Source: Bradyrhizobium arachidis (GTDB lineage Bacteria > Pseudomonadota > Alphaproteobacteria > Rhizobiales > Xanthobacteraceae). Taken from it: 64,000 nt of DNA. This document shows, in pieces, positions 47,054 to 57,491 of this stretch (within the stretch, counting starts at the first letter, position 1; every line of letters starts with the position of its first letter). Where the stretch lies: positions 5,828,001 through 5,892,000 of the forward strand of contig NZ_CP077970.1 of NCBI RefSeq assembly GCF_024758505.1, given 5' to 3'. A program made the translations under genes and the position numbers. A model generated the notes under the pieces. The model saw only the letters and a program-made list of their open reading frames with translations. It did no database searches and was not told where the DNA came from.

Positions 47054-47089
47054 CCTCTCCCGTTTGCAGAGCAGTGCAAACGGGAGAGG
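47054..47089. other. 15-bp perfect stem-loop between binding-protein and permease genes
   Basis: Arms CCTCTCCCGTTTGCA and TGCAAACGGGAGAGG with a 6-base loop, 14 bp past the binding-protein stop. There is no T-run on the minus strand, so it should not fully terminate. Such intercistronic hairpins usually stabilise the upstream mRNA and keep binding protein in excess over permease. Confidence 0.7.
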
Positions 47090-47102
47090 AGCCGCCGAGC
47101 CA

Positions 47103-48368
47103 CTACTTGGCTGCGTTGATTGCCTTCACGAGCTCGGTCACGGCAATGTCCGACGTCTTGATCCCGCCGTGCATGAACTTCGTCACGACATCGTAGTACG
47201 CCGTGGCGATGGCCGGCGGCTGGGCGTAGTTCTGGGCGAGCGAGCCGAAGAACGTTCCCTTTGCGTTGGCCGCCTTGACGTCCGCGATGCCCTTCTTGCC
47301 GCATATATCGAAGGCAGCGTCGGAAACGTCCGTTCTCGCCGGGACGGAGCCCTTGATGACGTTGAACGCCGACTGGACGTCGGGGTTCATCGTCACCTGG
47401 GCCAGTGCAAGCTGCGCCGCCTGGCGATCCGCCGGGACCTTGAAGAAGGCGAACATGTCGGAGTTATAGAACACCGAGCCGTCCGTGCCCGGGAAGCGGT
47501 AGCAAAGGTAGTCCTTTCCCGCCTCTTTGTGCGCGGCCGCGAACTCGCCCTTGGCCCAGTCGCCCATCACCTGCACGAGCGCGTCGCCCTTGATCACCAT
47601 GGCGGTCGCGAGATTCCAATCGCGTCCGGTGTAGTTCGGGTCGACGTAGTCGCGCAGCTTGGCAAGGTTGTCGAACGCCTTCTTCATCGTGTCGGACTTG
47701 AGCGCGCCCTCGTCGAGGTCCACGAAAGCCTTCTTGTAGAAGTCGGTGCCGCCGGTCGAGGCGACGATCGAATCGAACATCGTCGCCTCCTGCCAGGGTT
47801 GGCCGCCAAGTGCGAGCGGAATGACGCCTGCCTTCTTTGCCTTGTCGAGCAGCGCGACAAACTCATCGAAGCTCTTCGGCTCCGTACCGCCGATCTTCTC
47901 CATCACGGCCTTATTTAGCCAGATCCAGTTGACGGAATGAATGTTGATCGGAACGGCACCCCACTTGCCGTTTGTCTTGGCAAACTTCTGCAGTGCAGCC
48001 GGCACGACCTTGTCCCAGCCGTCCTTGTCCGCAAGCGACGAAATGTTGGCGAGCGAGCCCTGTTCGGCATACTCGAGCGCGTAGTAGCCGAGGATCTGCG
48101 ACGCCGTCGGCGGGTTGCCCGCGGCGACATTGGCCTTCAGCGTGGTCATTGCCGCACCACCGCCGCCGCCGGCGACCGGCACGTCCTTCCAGGCAAATCC
48201 CTGCTTGGCGACGGCCTGCTTGATGACGTCGAGCGCGGCCGCCTCGCCGCCTGACGTCCACCAATGCAGCATCTGCACTTCCTTGACGTCCGCCGCGTGC
48301 GCCAGCGTCCCATAGCTGATGGTGACGGCAGTCAAAGCCGTCGAGATCAGAAATGCGCGGAACTTCAT
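47103..48368 (-). CDS. sugar ABC transporter substrate-binding protein (GtsA-like)
   Basis: 421 aa family 1 solute-binding protein. Signal peptide MKFRAFLISTALTAVTISYGTLAHA. The mature start VQMLHWWTSGGEAAALDVIKQ, then WKDVPVAGGGGGAAMTTLKANVAAGNPP, closely resembles glucose/mannose-binding GtsA proteins. Further blocks: IPLALGGQPWQEATMFDSI and VMGDWAKGEF. The ligand is probably a hexose or glycoside-like sugar, but its place in a CoA- and flavoenzyme-containing operon may mean a modified sugar. A 155-bp gap upstream could hold an extra promoter. Confidence 0.9.
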   Translation of the reverse strand: MKFRAFLISTALTAVTISYGTLAHAADVKEVQMLHWWTSGGEAAALDVIKQAVAKQGFAWKDVPVAGGGGGAAMTTLKANVAAGNPPTASQILGYYALEYAEQGSLANISSLADKDGWDKVVPAALQKFAKTNGKWGAVPINIHSVNWIWLNKAVMEKIGGTEPKSFDEFVALLDKAKKAGVIPLALGGQPWQEATMFDSIVASTGGTDFYKKAFVDLDEGALKSDTMKKAFDNLAKLRDYVDPNYTGRDWNLATAMVIKGDALVQVMGDWAKGEFAAAHKEAGKDYLCYRFPGTDGSVFYNSDMFAFFKVPADRQAAQLALAQVTMNPDVQSAFNVIKGSVPARTDVSDAAFDICGKKGIADVKAANAKGTFFGSLAQNYAQPPAIATAYYDVVTKFMHGGIKTSDIAVTELVKAINAAK

Positions 48369-48401
48369 ACGCGTGTCCCTTCCCTTTTTTTGGTCGTTTC
48401 C

Positions 48402-48463
48402 TGCCGGAAACGGTCCGGCACCGTTTCGAGAGGCCTATTCGAGAGGCTCTAGAATTTTATTCT
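48402..48463. promoter_or_regulatory. repeat-rich leader of the sugar importer
   Basis: Upstream of the binding-protein gene: inverted repeat TGCCGGA-N5-TCCGGCA (48402-48420); a 10-bp direct repeat TTCGAGAGGC at 48425 and 48438 (13-bp period); and palindrome AGAAT-TTT-ATTCT (48451-48463). It may form an internal promoter or operator; the regulator is not evident. Confidence 0.4.
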
Positions 48464-48523
48464 CGTTGTCGTCCGCGGTTGCCGCCGAACCCATTGGAGC
48501 GGCCCGCCTTCAAAGCTCCTTTC

Positions 48524-49297
48524 CTAGTGTCCAACAAAACGGGGGGCGCGCTTGCCCCTGAAGGCGGCAACGCCCTCGGCGAGATCATCGGTCGTGGCGG
48601 TGAGCGCACCGGCAAGCCCTTCGATGGGGGCATCACTGTCCTCCCCTTCGGCCGCATTGATCATGGCCTTGACGATCTGCACGGCAAGCGGGCCGCGCGC
48701 GGCAACATCGGACGCCAGGCTTTCAGCGCGCGTCAGTGCCTGGCCGCCGTCGGTCACTTCGTCGACCAGCCCGATCTCGCAGCCTTCTTCGGCCGTGAAC
48801 AGATAGCCCGTGAGCGCCATGCGACGCACCACGGAGGCGCCGAAGCGACGAACCAGGCGCTGCGTCCCCGACCAGCCCGGCGCCATGCCCAATCCCGTCT
48901 CCGGAAGTCCGAGCTTGATGCCGCGCTCGGCGATGCGCACGTCCGCCACCGCGGCGAGCTCCAGTCCGCCGCCGAAGGCGTGGCCGGTGAGCGCCGCAAT
49001 GAGTGGCACGCGCAGGCGCGCCAGCGCCTCGAAGGCGCGATGACCTGCGCGCGTCCAATCGCGCCACATGTCAAGTGGGGGCAAATCGCCCCAGGCCGCA
49101 ATATCGCCGCCGGCGCAAAATGTCTTGCCTTCGCCGAACAGGATCGCCACGCGGGTCTCGCGTGAGGCCTCGATGGCCCGCGCCGCCTCGCCGAGCGCCT
49201 CGACCATGTCGCGGTCAAGCGCATTGAGCTTTTCGGGGCGCTTGAGGCCGAGGCGGGCGATCGATCCCTGGAAGGTCAATTCGACAAACGGGCTCAA
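48524..49297 (-). CDS. enoyl-CoA hydratase/isomerase (crotonase) family protein
   Basis: 257 aa. The CoA-binding motif is FGEGKTFCAGGDIAAWGD, and ALTGHAFGGGLELAAVADVRIAE is the second signature. KLGLPETGLGMAPGWSGTQRLVR includes a glutamate at the usual catalytic position, but the second active-site acid is less clear. The start is TTG at 49297, overlapping the upstream CoA-transferase stop by 4 bases (TTGA) with GGAGGG 4 bases away. Acts on a CoA ester made by the transferase. Confidence 0.88.
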   Translation of the reverse strand: MSPFVELTFQGSIARLGLKRPEKLNALDRDMVEALGEAARAIEASRETRVAILFGEGKTFCAGGDIAAWGDLPPLDMWRDWTRAGHRAFEALARLRVPLIAALTGHAFGGGLELAAVADVRIAERGIKLGLPETGLGMAPGWSGTQRLVRRFGASVVRRMALTGYLFTAEEGCEIGLVDEVTDGGQALTRAESLASDVAARGPLAVQIVKAMINAAEGEDSDAPIEGLAGALTATTDDLAEGVAAFRGKRAPRFVGH

Positions 49298-50883
49298 GCT
49301 GCCCTCCGCAATTCGAGGCCAATCGGTTCGGGACGGAACAGCATGGCCGGCATCAACTTCAGATTGCCTGCCACTCGCAGCGGGAACTCTGATTGTGCAA
49401 GCACGTCGCGCTGCAAGTCAACACCGGGCGCGATCTCAACGACGGTGACCCCCTCGGGCTCGAGCCTCAGGACGCAGCGTTCGGTGACGTAGACGATCTC
49501 CTGCCCCTGCGCGACCGCCCGCCTACCCGAGAAGGACACCTGCTCGACCTCGTTGACGAGCTTCCTGACCTTCCCTTCCCTTGTAATCCGCAATGAGCCG
49601 TCGGCGATCTCAAGCCCTGCTCCCGCGGTGAAGTAACCCGAGAACACGATGCGCCTGGCTCGCGCCGTGATGTCGACAAAGCCGCCAGCCCCGGCCGTCA
49701 CATGGGGACGGAGGCCGAGCTTCGAAACGTTGACCGAGCCTGAGCGGTCGATCTGCAGAAACGAGAGCAGCGACATGTCGAAGCCACCGCCTTGGAAATA
49801 GGTGAATTGATGCGGCGACTGGACGATAGCCTCGGCATTGGACGCGCAGCCGAACTGGAAGTCGAGCAGCGGAATGCCGCCGATGGCGCCCTGCTCGATC
49901 ACCCAGGTGACCGCACCGTGCCGCCCTTCCTCGATCAGAATACGCGGGACGTTGGCCGAAATGCCGAATCCGATGTTGACGGCGTCGCCGTCGCGAAGCT
50001 CCATCGCGACGCGCCGCGCGATGGCTTTGCTGACGTCGAATTTTGGCGTCTCAAACGAGGCGATTGGCCGAAAGATCTCGCCGGAAATCGCGGGCTCATA
50101 GGGCGTGTTCGTGGTCTGCAGCTGGTCCGGGGCTACGACGATCGCGTCGACGAGCACGCCGGGCACGACGACGTCGTGAGGGCGCAATGTGCCGGCAGCC
50201 GCGAGGCGCTTGACCTGGGCGATCACGAGACCACCATTGTTGCGCACGCTCAGCGCCTGGTCGAGCGGCCCGAGAATGCCGCCTTCGTGTTCATAGGACA
50301 GGTTGCCGCGCTCATCCGCGGTCGTGGCGCGAATGATCGCGACTTGCGGAATGATGCTCGGGAAAAACAGCCAGTCCTCACCGGCGAAATTCACACGACT
50401 GACGATCGGCTCGGCGGCAGCCTTGGCGTTCATCGCGCAGCCTTCTCGCATCGGGTCGACGAAGGTGTCCATGCCGACCTTGGTCAGCACGCCCGGGCGC
50501 TTCGCGGCGGCTTCACGATGCATGTCAAACAGGATGCCCGACGGCACGTTGTAGGCGGGAATGGTGTCTCCCGAAATCATCTCCCAGATCACCGGGGGAG
50601 AAGCCGAGGAAGGGCCGGATGGATAAGAGCCGGCCAGAACCTTCTTGAGGCATCCGGGCTTTGCGATGTGATCGATGCCTTTGATACCCCACATGTCGCC
50701 GGCAGCGATCGGATGCAGCGTCGTCAGGTTGCGCGGGTGGCCTTCGGCATCAAATCTTGCGCCGATGGCGGCGAGCACCGCATCCGGACAGCCCAGCCCG
50801 GACGACGAAGAGACCGTCACGACGGCGCCGTCGGGGATCAGATGGGCCGCCTCCGAAGCGGTCAAGACCTTCGTTCGTGCCAT
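49294..50883 (-). CDS. fused acyl-CoA:acid CoA-transferase (family I)
   Basis: 529 aa, alpha and beta domains on one chain (about residues 1-260 and 275-520), like acetate/3-oxoacid CoA-transferases of the YdiF group. The glycine-rich N-terminal part (VVTVSSSSGLGCPDAVL) and the second-domain catalytic Glu in VIEQGAIGGIPLLDFQFG are visible. It moves CoA to a carboxylic acid, activating it for the crotonase encoded next. Position directly after the Gfo/Idh/MocA gene (7-bp gap) shows co-transcription. Confidence 0.9.
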   Translation of the reverse strand: MARTKVLTASEAAHLIPDGAVVTVSSSSGLGCPDAVLAAIGARFDAEGHPRNLTTLHPIAAGDMWGIKGIDHIAKPGCLKKVLAGSYPSGPSSASPPVIWEMISGDTIPAYNVPSGILFDMHREAAAKRPGVLTKVGMDTFVDPMREGCAMNAKAAAEPIVSRVNFAGEDWLFFPSIIPQVAIIRATTADERGNLSYEHEGGILGPLDQALSVRNNGGLVIAQVKRLAAAGTLRPHDVVVPGVLVDAIVVAPDQLQTTNTPYEPAISGEIFRPIASFETPKFDVSKAIARRVAMELRDGDAVNIGFGISANVPRILIEEGRHGAVTWVIEQGAIGGIPLLDFQFGCASNAEAIVQSPHQFTYFQGGGFDMSLLSFLQIDRSGSVNVSKLGLRPHVTAGAGGFVDITARARRIVFSGYFTAGAGLEIADGSLRITREGKVRKLVNEVEQVSFSGRRAVAQGQEIVYVTERCVLRLEPEGVTVVEIAPGVDLQRDVLAQSEFPLRVAGNLKLMPAMLFRPEPIGLELRRAA

Positions 50884-50890
50884 GTCCGCC

Positions 50891-52938
<2,048 letters not shown>

Positions 52939-52961
52939 GCCCTTCGCGAGCCTCCCGAAAT

Positions 52962-52975
52962 TTGGAACGTTCCAA
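52962..52975. promoter_or_regulatory. putative LacI operator 1
   Basis: Perfect 14-bp palindrome TTGGAACGTTCCAA, 23 bp upstream of the LacI start. It shares the GAACGTTC core with operator 2, typical of LacI-family sites with a central CG. Confidence 0.72.
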
Positions 52976-53058
52976 TACTCCCATTCCTCTCGATGCGCAA
53001 GGGCTCAAAATTGCGACGAATGTGGAATCTTGGCCTGGAACGTCAGAGCTTCCATATT

Positions 53059-53072
53059 ATAGAACGTTCCAA
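53059..53072. promoter_or_regulatory. putative LacI operator 2
   Basis: ATAGAACGTTCCAA, 12 of 14 identical to operator 1. It ends 49 bp before the SDR start, in the expected promoter position. Centres of the two sites are 97 bp apart, which would allow looping. Confidence 0.68.
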
Positions 53073-53121
53073 ATCAGACCCCCTCGTTCGCTTGGGCTCG
53101 AGCGCATGAAAGGAGACCGAT

Positions 53122-53895
53122 ATGGACGATCAGCAACGACCTCGCGCTTTGGTGACGGGAGCGGGACGCGGCATCGGCCGCGCCATCGCGCTCGCGCTAT
53201 CGCGAGCCGGCTTTTCGATCATCGTGAATGATCTTCCTGGCTCGAAAGATCTCGACGAGACGGTGGCAGCCATCCGCGAAACAGACGGGGATGCAAATGC
53301 CATCGCGCTGGATATTTCGCAGGTCGAACAGCACCATCAATTCGTGGACGAAGCCTGGAACGCCTTTGGCGGCATCGACTGCCTCGTCAACAATGCTGGT
53401 GTATCCGTTAGCGTCCGCGATGATCTCTTGAACATGACGCCGGAGAGCTATGACCGCGTCATGAGGATCAACCTGCGCGGTCCCCTCTTCCTCACCCAGG
53501 AGGTCGCACGGCGGATGATCGACGCGCAATCGCACCACTTTCGCAGTATCATCACGATCTCGTCGATCAATGCCGAATTCGCCTCGATTGACCGCGGCGA
53601 GTACTGCGTCTCCAAGACGGGCTTGTCCATGATGGCTCGGCTTTTCGCTATCCGGCTTGCCGATCACGGCATCGGGTCCTACGAGCTTCGGCCCGGAATC
53701 ATCCGAACGCAAATGACCGCAGTCGCCAAGGATAAGTACGACCGACTCATCGGCGAGGGTCTCACGCCTATCAAGCGCTGGGGTGAGCCTGAGGACATCG
53801 GAAAGGCCGTCGCTACCCTGGCGACAGGCCAGTTCAGCTATTCGACGGGAGATGTCATCCACGTCGATGGCGGTCTGGCGCTCCGGAAGCTCTGA
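53122..53895 (+). CDS. short-chain dehydrogenase/reductase
   Basis: 257 aa. Cofactor motif VTGAGRGIGRAIALAL; NNAG in CLVNNAGVSV; catalytic Ser in ITISSINAE and YCVSKTG (Tyr-Lys); C-terminal STGDVIHVDGGLAL. The usual classical SDR set is complete. It is divergent from the LacI gene with an operator in its promoter, so it belongs to the sugar module rather than the rhamnose locus, although it meets rhaI tail-to-tail 20 bp away. AAAGGAG is found 8 bases before the ATG. Confidence 0.9.
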   Translation: MDDQQRPRALVTGAGRGIGRAIALALSRAGFSIIVNDLPGSKDLDETVAAIRETDGDANAIALDISQVEQHHQFVDEAWNAFGGIDCLVNNAGVSVSVRDDLLNMTPESYDRVMRINLRGPLFLTQEVARRMIDAQSHHFRSIITISSINAEFASIDRGEYCVSKTGLSMMARLFAIRLADHGIGSYELRPGIIRTQMTAVAKDKYDRLIGEGLTPIKRWGEPEDIGKAVATLATGQFSYSTGDVIHVDGGLALRKL

Positions 53896-53915
53896 CGCGG
53901 AAGCAGGCCCCTCGC

Positions 53916-55214
53916 CTAGACAATTCCTGCCGACATCCCGCCGATGGCGGGACGCTCTATCGCCTTTTGCGCGCGATAATGGGATGCGCGATAGGCTGCG
54001 ATCGGCGCGATCGCACCGCCGGCGCGCAGGCGGGCAATGGCGAGCAGCGGCGAGACGTCGGTCGTGAAGGCGCGTTTCAATTCGAGATGCGCACCGAGCG
54101 CGTCATTGGCCTCTTGCGCCGCCTCGAGCGCCGCGCGGTCGACGATCAGAGCCTGCGCATAGGCGCGCTGCAACTCGATCGCCGATTGCATCAGGCTCTC
54201 GATCGGATCGGTCACGTTATGCGACTGGTCAATCATATAAGCGGGCGCGAAGCCTTCCACCTTGCGGCGCTCGGCGTCGATCAGCTCATTGAAGACGAGA
54301 AACAGCCGGAACGGCTCGACCGAGCCGCTGTCGAGATCGTCGTCGCCATATTTTGAATCGTTGAAATGGAAGCCCGCGAGCTTCCCGAAGCGAACGAGCC
54401 TGGCGACGATCTGCTCGATATTCACGTTCGGCGCATGATGGCCGAGATCGACGAGACAATAGGCCTTGGGCCCAAGCTCATGCGCGACCGCGAAGCTCGT
54501 ACCCCAATCCGAGATCACGGTCGAGTAGAACGCCGGCTCGTAGAGCTTGTGCTCGAGGAACACTCGCCAGTCGGCAGGCAGCGCGGTGACGATCTCGCAC
54601 ATCGCGTCGATATAGCGGTCGAGTGCCTTGCTCAGATTCGATTGGCCGGCAAAGTTCGAGCCATCAGCGATCCAGACGGTCAGCGCCTTCGAACCGAGCT
54701 TCCGCCCGATCTCGATGCATTTGATGTTGTGGGCGATGGCCTGTGCGCGCACACGCGCATCAGTATGCGACAACGAACCAAACTTGTACGAAAGCTCCTG
54801 TCCCGGCTGATCCTGGAACGTGTTGGAATTGACCGCGTCGAAGGCAAGGCCGTGCGTCGCGGCCTGCTCGCGCAAGGCAGCATAGTCGTCGACCTTGTCC
54901 CACGGAATGTGCGGCGAGATGGTCGGAGTCGCCCGCGCCAATCGCTGGATCACCGCGCAATCGTCGATCTTCTCGAAGACATTGCGCGGCTCACCCGGCC
55001 CCGGAAAGCGGGCGAAACGCGTGCCCCCTGTACCGACACCCCAGGTCGGAATGGCGACACCGAAGGCCATGACCTTCTGCACCAGGGCTTCCGCGTCGAT
55101 CCCGTGCCGCGCCAGCGCGCGCTTCAGGGCGTCATAGTCCTCGGTGGTCGCGTCTTCGAGCCGCGCATTGTGCTCGGCAATGAAATCGGCGCTGATCGAG
55201 AACGGCGTGCTCAT
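53916..55214 (-). CDS. rhaI: L-rhamnose isomerase, rhizobial type
   Basis: 432 aa from the ATG at 55214; a longer frame exists upstream but lies within rhaD. It converts L-rhamnose to L-rhamnulose. TIM-barrel features: FGVAIPTWGVGTGGTRFARFP, VFLEHKLYEPAFYSTVISDWGT (metal Glu), LVDLGHHAPNVNIE (metal Asp/His), GFHFNDSKYGDDDLDSGSV (His, Asp). It resembles the Pseudomonas/rhizobial RhaI rather than E. coli RhaA. The start overlaps the rhaD stop by 4 bases (ATGA). Confidence 0.93.
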   Translation of the reverse strand: MSTPFSISADFIAEHNARLEDATTEDYDALKRALARHGIDAEALVQKVMAFGVAIPTWGVGTGGTRFARFPGPGEPRNVFEKIDDCAVIQRLARATPTISPHIPWDKVDDYAALREQAATHGLAFDAVNSNTFQDQPGQELSYKFGSLSHTDARVRAQAIAHNIKCIEIGRKLGSKALTVWIADGSNFAGQSNLSKALDRYIDAMCEIVTALPADWRVFLEHKLYEPAFYSTVISDWGTSFAVAHELGPKAYCLVDLGHHAPNVNIEQIVARLVRFGKLAGFHFNDSKYGDDDLDSGSVEPFRLFLVFNELIDAERRKVEGFAPAYMIDQSHNVTDPIESLMQSAIELQRAYAQALIVDRAALEAAQEANDALGAHLELKRAFTTDVSPLLAIARLRAGGAIAPIAAYRASHYRAQKAIERPAIGGMSAGIV

Positions 55215-57307
55215 CGCGTGAAGGCCTGGGCGTTGCCGGCGTCGACATTGAGGATATTGCCGGTCGATTTGGCCGATAGGTCGGATGCAAAGAAGTAGAC
55301 ACCCTCCGCGATATCCTCCGGGAAAACCGACAGCTTGAGCATCGAGCGCTGGCGGTAGACTTCCTCGAGCTGGTCTTCCGTGACCTTGTTGGACGCCGCG
55401 CGCTGCTGGCGCCATTCGCCTTCCCAGATCTTCGAACCCCGCAGCACCGCGTCCGGATTGACCGTGTTGACGCGGATGCCATGCGTAGCGCCTTCCAGCG
55501 CCAGGCAGCGGGCGAGATGGATCTCCGACGCCTTGGCGGCGCAATAGGCCGAAGCGCCTGCCGAAGCGGCAAGGCCGTTCTTCGAGGCGACGAAGATGAT
55601 GGCGCCGCCCATGTTCTGACGCTGCATCAGCCGGAACGCCTCGCGCGAGACGAGAAAATAGCCGGTGGCGAGAATGTCCATGTTCTTCTGCCAAAGCCCG
55701 AGACTCGTGTCCTCGACCGGCGAGGCCGAGGCGATCCCGGCATTCGAGACGACGATGTCGACACCGCCAAAGGCGCGCGCGGCTTCATCGAACGAAGCGA
55801 CCACCGCCGCCTCGTCGGTTACATCGAGCTTCACACCGATCGCCGCGTCGCGGCCATGGCGCTTCGTGATCGCCGCAACGCGCTCGTTCAACGCCTTCTC
55901 GTCGATATCCGCAATGACGAGGCACGCGCCTTCACCGAGTAGCCGCTGCGCGGTCGCCCCGCCAATGCCGCCGGCACCGCCGGTCACATAGGCGATCCGC
56001 CCGGCAAGCGATTTCGGCTTGGGCATGCGCTGGAGCTTGGCCTCTTCCAACAGCCAATATTCGATATTGAAGGCCTCCTGCTCGGCGAGACCGACATAGG
56101 CGCTGACGCCCGAGGCGCCGCGCATGACGTTGATCGCGTTGACGTAGAACTCGGCCGCAACGCGCGCCGTCGCCTTGTCCTTGGCAAACGTGAACATGCC
56201 GATTCCCGGCACGAGATACACGACCGCGTTGGGATCGCGCATGGCCGGCGAGTCCGGATGCTTGCAGCGCCCGTAATAGGCGGCGTAGTCGCGCCGGTAA
56301 GCGGCGAGAACGTCGTCGAGGCCGGCGATCACCTCGTCGAGATTGTCGCGCACGGGATCGTAGGGCAGCAGCAACGGCCGGATCTTGGTACGAAGAAAGT
56401 GATCCGGACAGGAGGTGCCAAGCGGCGCCAGCTTCGTCAGCGCGCTGGAGTTGACGAACTCCAGAACCTCCGGGGCATCGGTAAAATGCCCGATCTTGCG
56501 CTCGTCCGCGGAGATCTTGCCGCGGATCAACGGCATCAGCCTTGCCGCGATCGCGCGGCGCTTTTCCGGCGAAGCCGTTTCGACCTTGACACCGCCGAAA
56601 GCCGGCTTCTGCTCATGCGCGGCAAGCCAATCGGCGGCCTGCTGAATCACGCGCAAGGTCATCTCGTAACAGGCTTTCGACGTCTCAGCCCAGGTGAAGA
56701 GCCCGTGGCCGCCGAGGACCACGCCGACATAGTCGGGATGGCGCGCGGCCATGTCGCCGAGCTTCAGGCCAAGATCGAAACCCGGCCGCTGCCAAGGCAG
56801 AAACCCGAGCTTGCCGCCGAAAACCTCGCGCGTCAGACGCTCGGCGTCGGCCGAGGCGGCGATGGCGATGACCGCGTCGGCATGGACGTGATCGACATGC
56901 CGGTGCGGCACGAAGGCGTGCAAGGGCGTATCGATCGAAGTCGCGCGCGGATTGAGATCGAAGGTGCAGTGATTGAACAATGCGACCATCTCGTCCTCAT
57001 GGGCGAGGCCGCGATAGAGACCTTTCAGGCTCTCGAGCTTGTCGAGGTACAGCGTCGAAAAGCCGTCGCGCTTCATCGAGCCGAGATCGCCGCCTGACCC
57101 TTTGACCCAGAGCACGCGTACGTTCGCGCGCGTCAGCGGATCCTTCATCTCGATCTTGGCCGAGGTGTTACCGCCGCCGAAATTGGTGATGCGCAGATCG
57201 GCCCCGAGCAGGTTCGAGCGGTACAGCAATTGACCTGCCTCATCGAGCCCGGCGGCGAGCGCATCGTCCCAGAGATTTGGCAGGGGCGTGGCCGCGACCT
57301 CGCTCAT
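55211..57307 (-). CDS. rhaD: bifunctional rhamnulose-1-phosphate aldolase / short-chain dehydrogenase
   Basis: 698 aa from the ATG at 57307. An N-terminal class II aldolase domain (about 1-400) has HVDHVHADAVIAIA (zinc His residues) and VVLGGHGLFTWAET; it cleaves rhamnulose 1-phosphate to DHAP and lactaldehyde. A C-terminal SDR domain (about 430-698) has VTGGAGGIGGATAQRL, SNAGIASASPVED and YCAAKASEIHLA (Tyr-Lys), and probably oxidises lactaldehyde to lactate. The fusion is the rhizobial RhaD form. First gene of rhaD-rhaI, divergent from rhaR. Confidence 0.94.
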   Translation of the reverse strand: MSEVAATPLPNLWDDALAAGLDEAGQLLYRSNLLGADLRITNFGGGNTSAKIEMKDPLTRANVRVLWVKGSGGDLGSMKRDGFSTLYLDKLESLKGLYRGLAHEDEMVALFNHCTFDLNPRATSIDTPLHAFVPHRHVDHVHADAVIAIAASADAERLTREVFGGKLGFLPWQRPGFDLGLKLGDMAARHPDYVGVVLGGHGLFTWAETSKACYEMTLRVIQQAADWLAAHEQKPAFGGVKVETASPEKRRAIAARLMPLIRGKISADERKIGHFTDAPEVLEFVNSSALTKLAPLGTSCPDHFLRTKIRPLLLPYDPVRDNLDEVIAGLDDVLAAYRRDYAAYYGRCKHPDSPAMRDPNAVVYLVPGIGMFTFAKDKATARVAAEFYVNAINVMRGASGVSAYVGLAEQEAFNIEYWLLEEAKLQRMPKPKSLAGRIAYVTGGAGGIGGATAQRLLGEGACLVIADIDEKALNERVAAITKRHGRDAAIGVKLDVTDEAAVVASFDEAARAFGGVDIVVSNAGIASASPVEDTSLGLWQKNMDILATGYFLVSREAFRLMQRQNMGGAIIFVASKNGLAASAGASAYCAAKASEIHLARCLALEGATHGIRVNTVNPDAVLRGSKIWEGEWRQQRAASNKVTEDQLEEVYRQRSMLKLSVFPEDIAEGVYFFASDLSAKSTGNILNVDAGNAQAFTR

Positions 57308-57491
57308 TAGGCATTCTCCCTGTACTTGATCTCCGAGCAGCTTAGGCCACGGATTCAATCAAGGTCAATCACCGACACTCAACACCGCGACGCGACATGA
57401 TTGATGCAGCGCGATATTGAGCGAATTTGACGGTTTGCAGTTGACCACTGGTCGAGAGCGTGACCTATTTACGGGCAAAAGGGAGGGCGAC
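57308..57491. promoter_or_regulatory. divergent rhaD / rhaR control region with repeated heptamers
   Basis: 184 bp. TCAATCA occurs at 57355-57361 and 57365-57371, spaced 10 bp, and inverted as TGATTGA at 57398-57404. More TTGA motifs follow near 57417. DeoR-family regulators bind such repeated short boxes, so RhaR is the likely ligand. GGGAGGG precedes the GTG of rhaR. Confidence 0.55.

Noticed and set aside
47250..47257. GAACGTTC core inside the sugar-binding-protein gene
   Set aside because: Lies in the coding 3' part and matches only the 8-bp core; probably chance.
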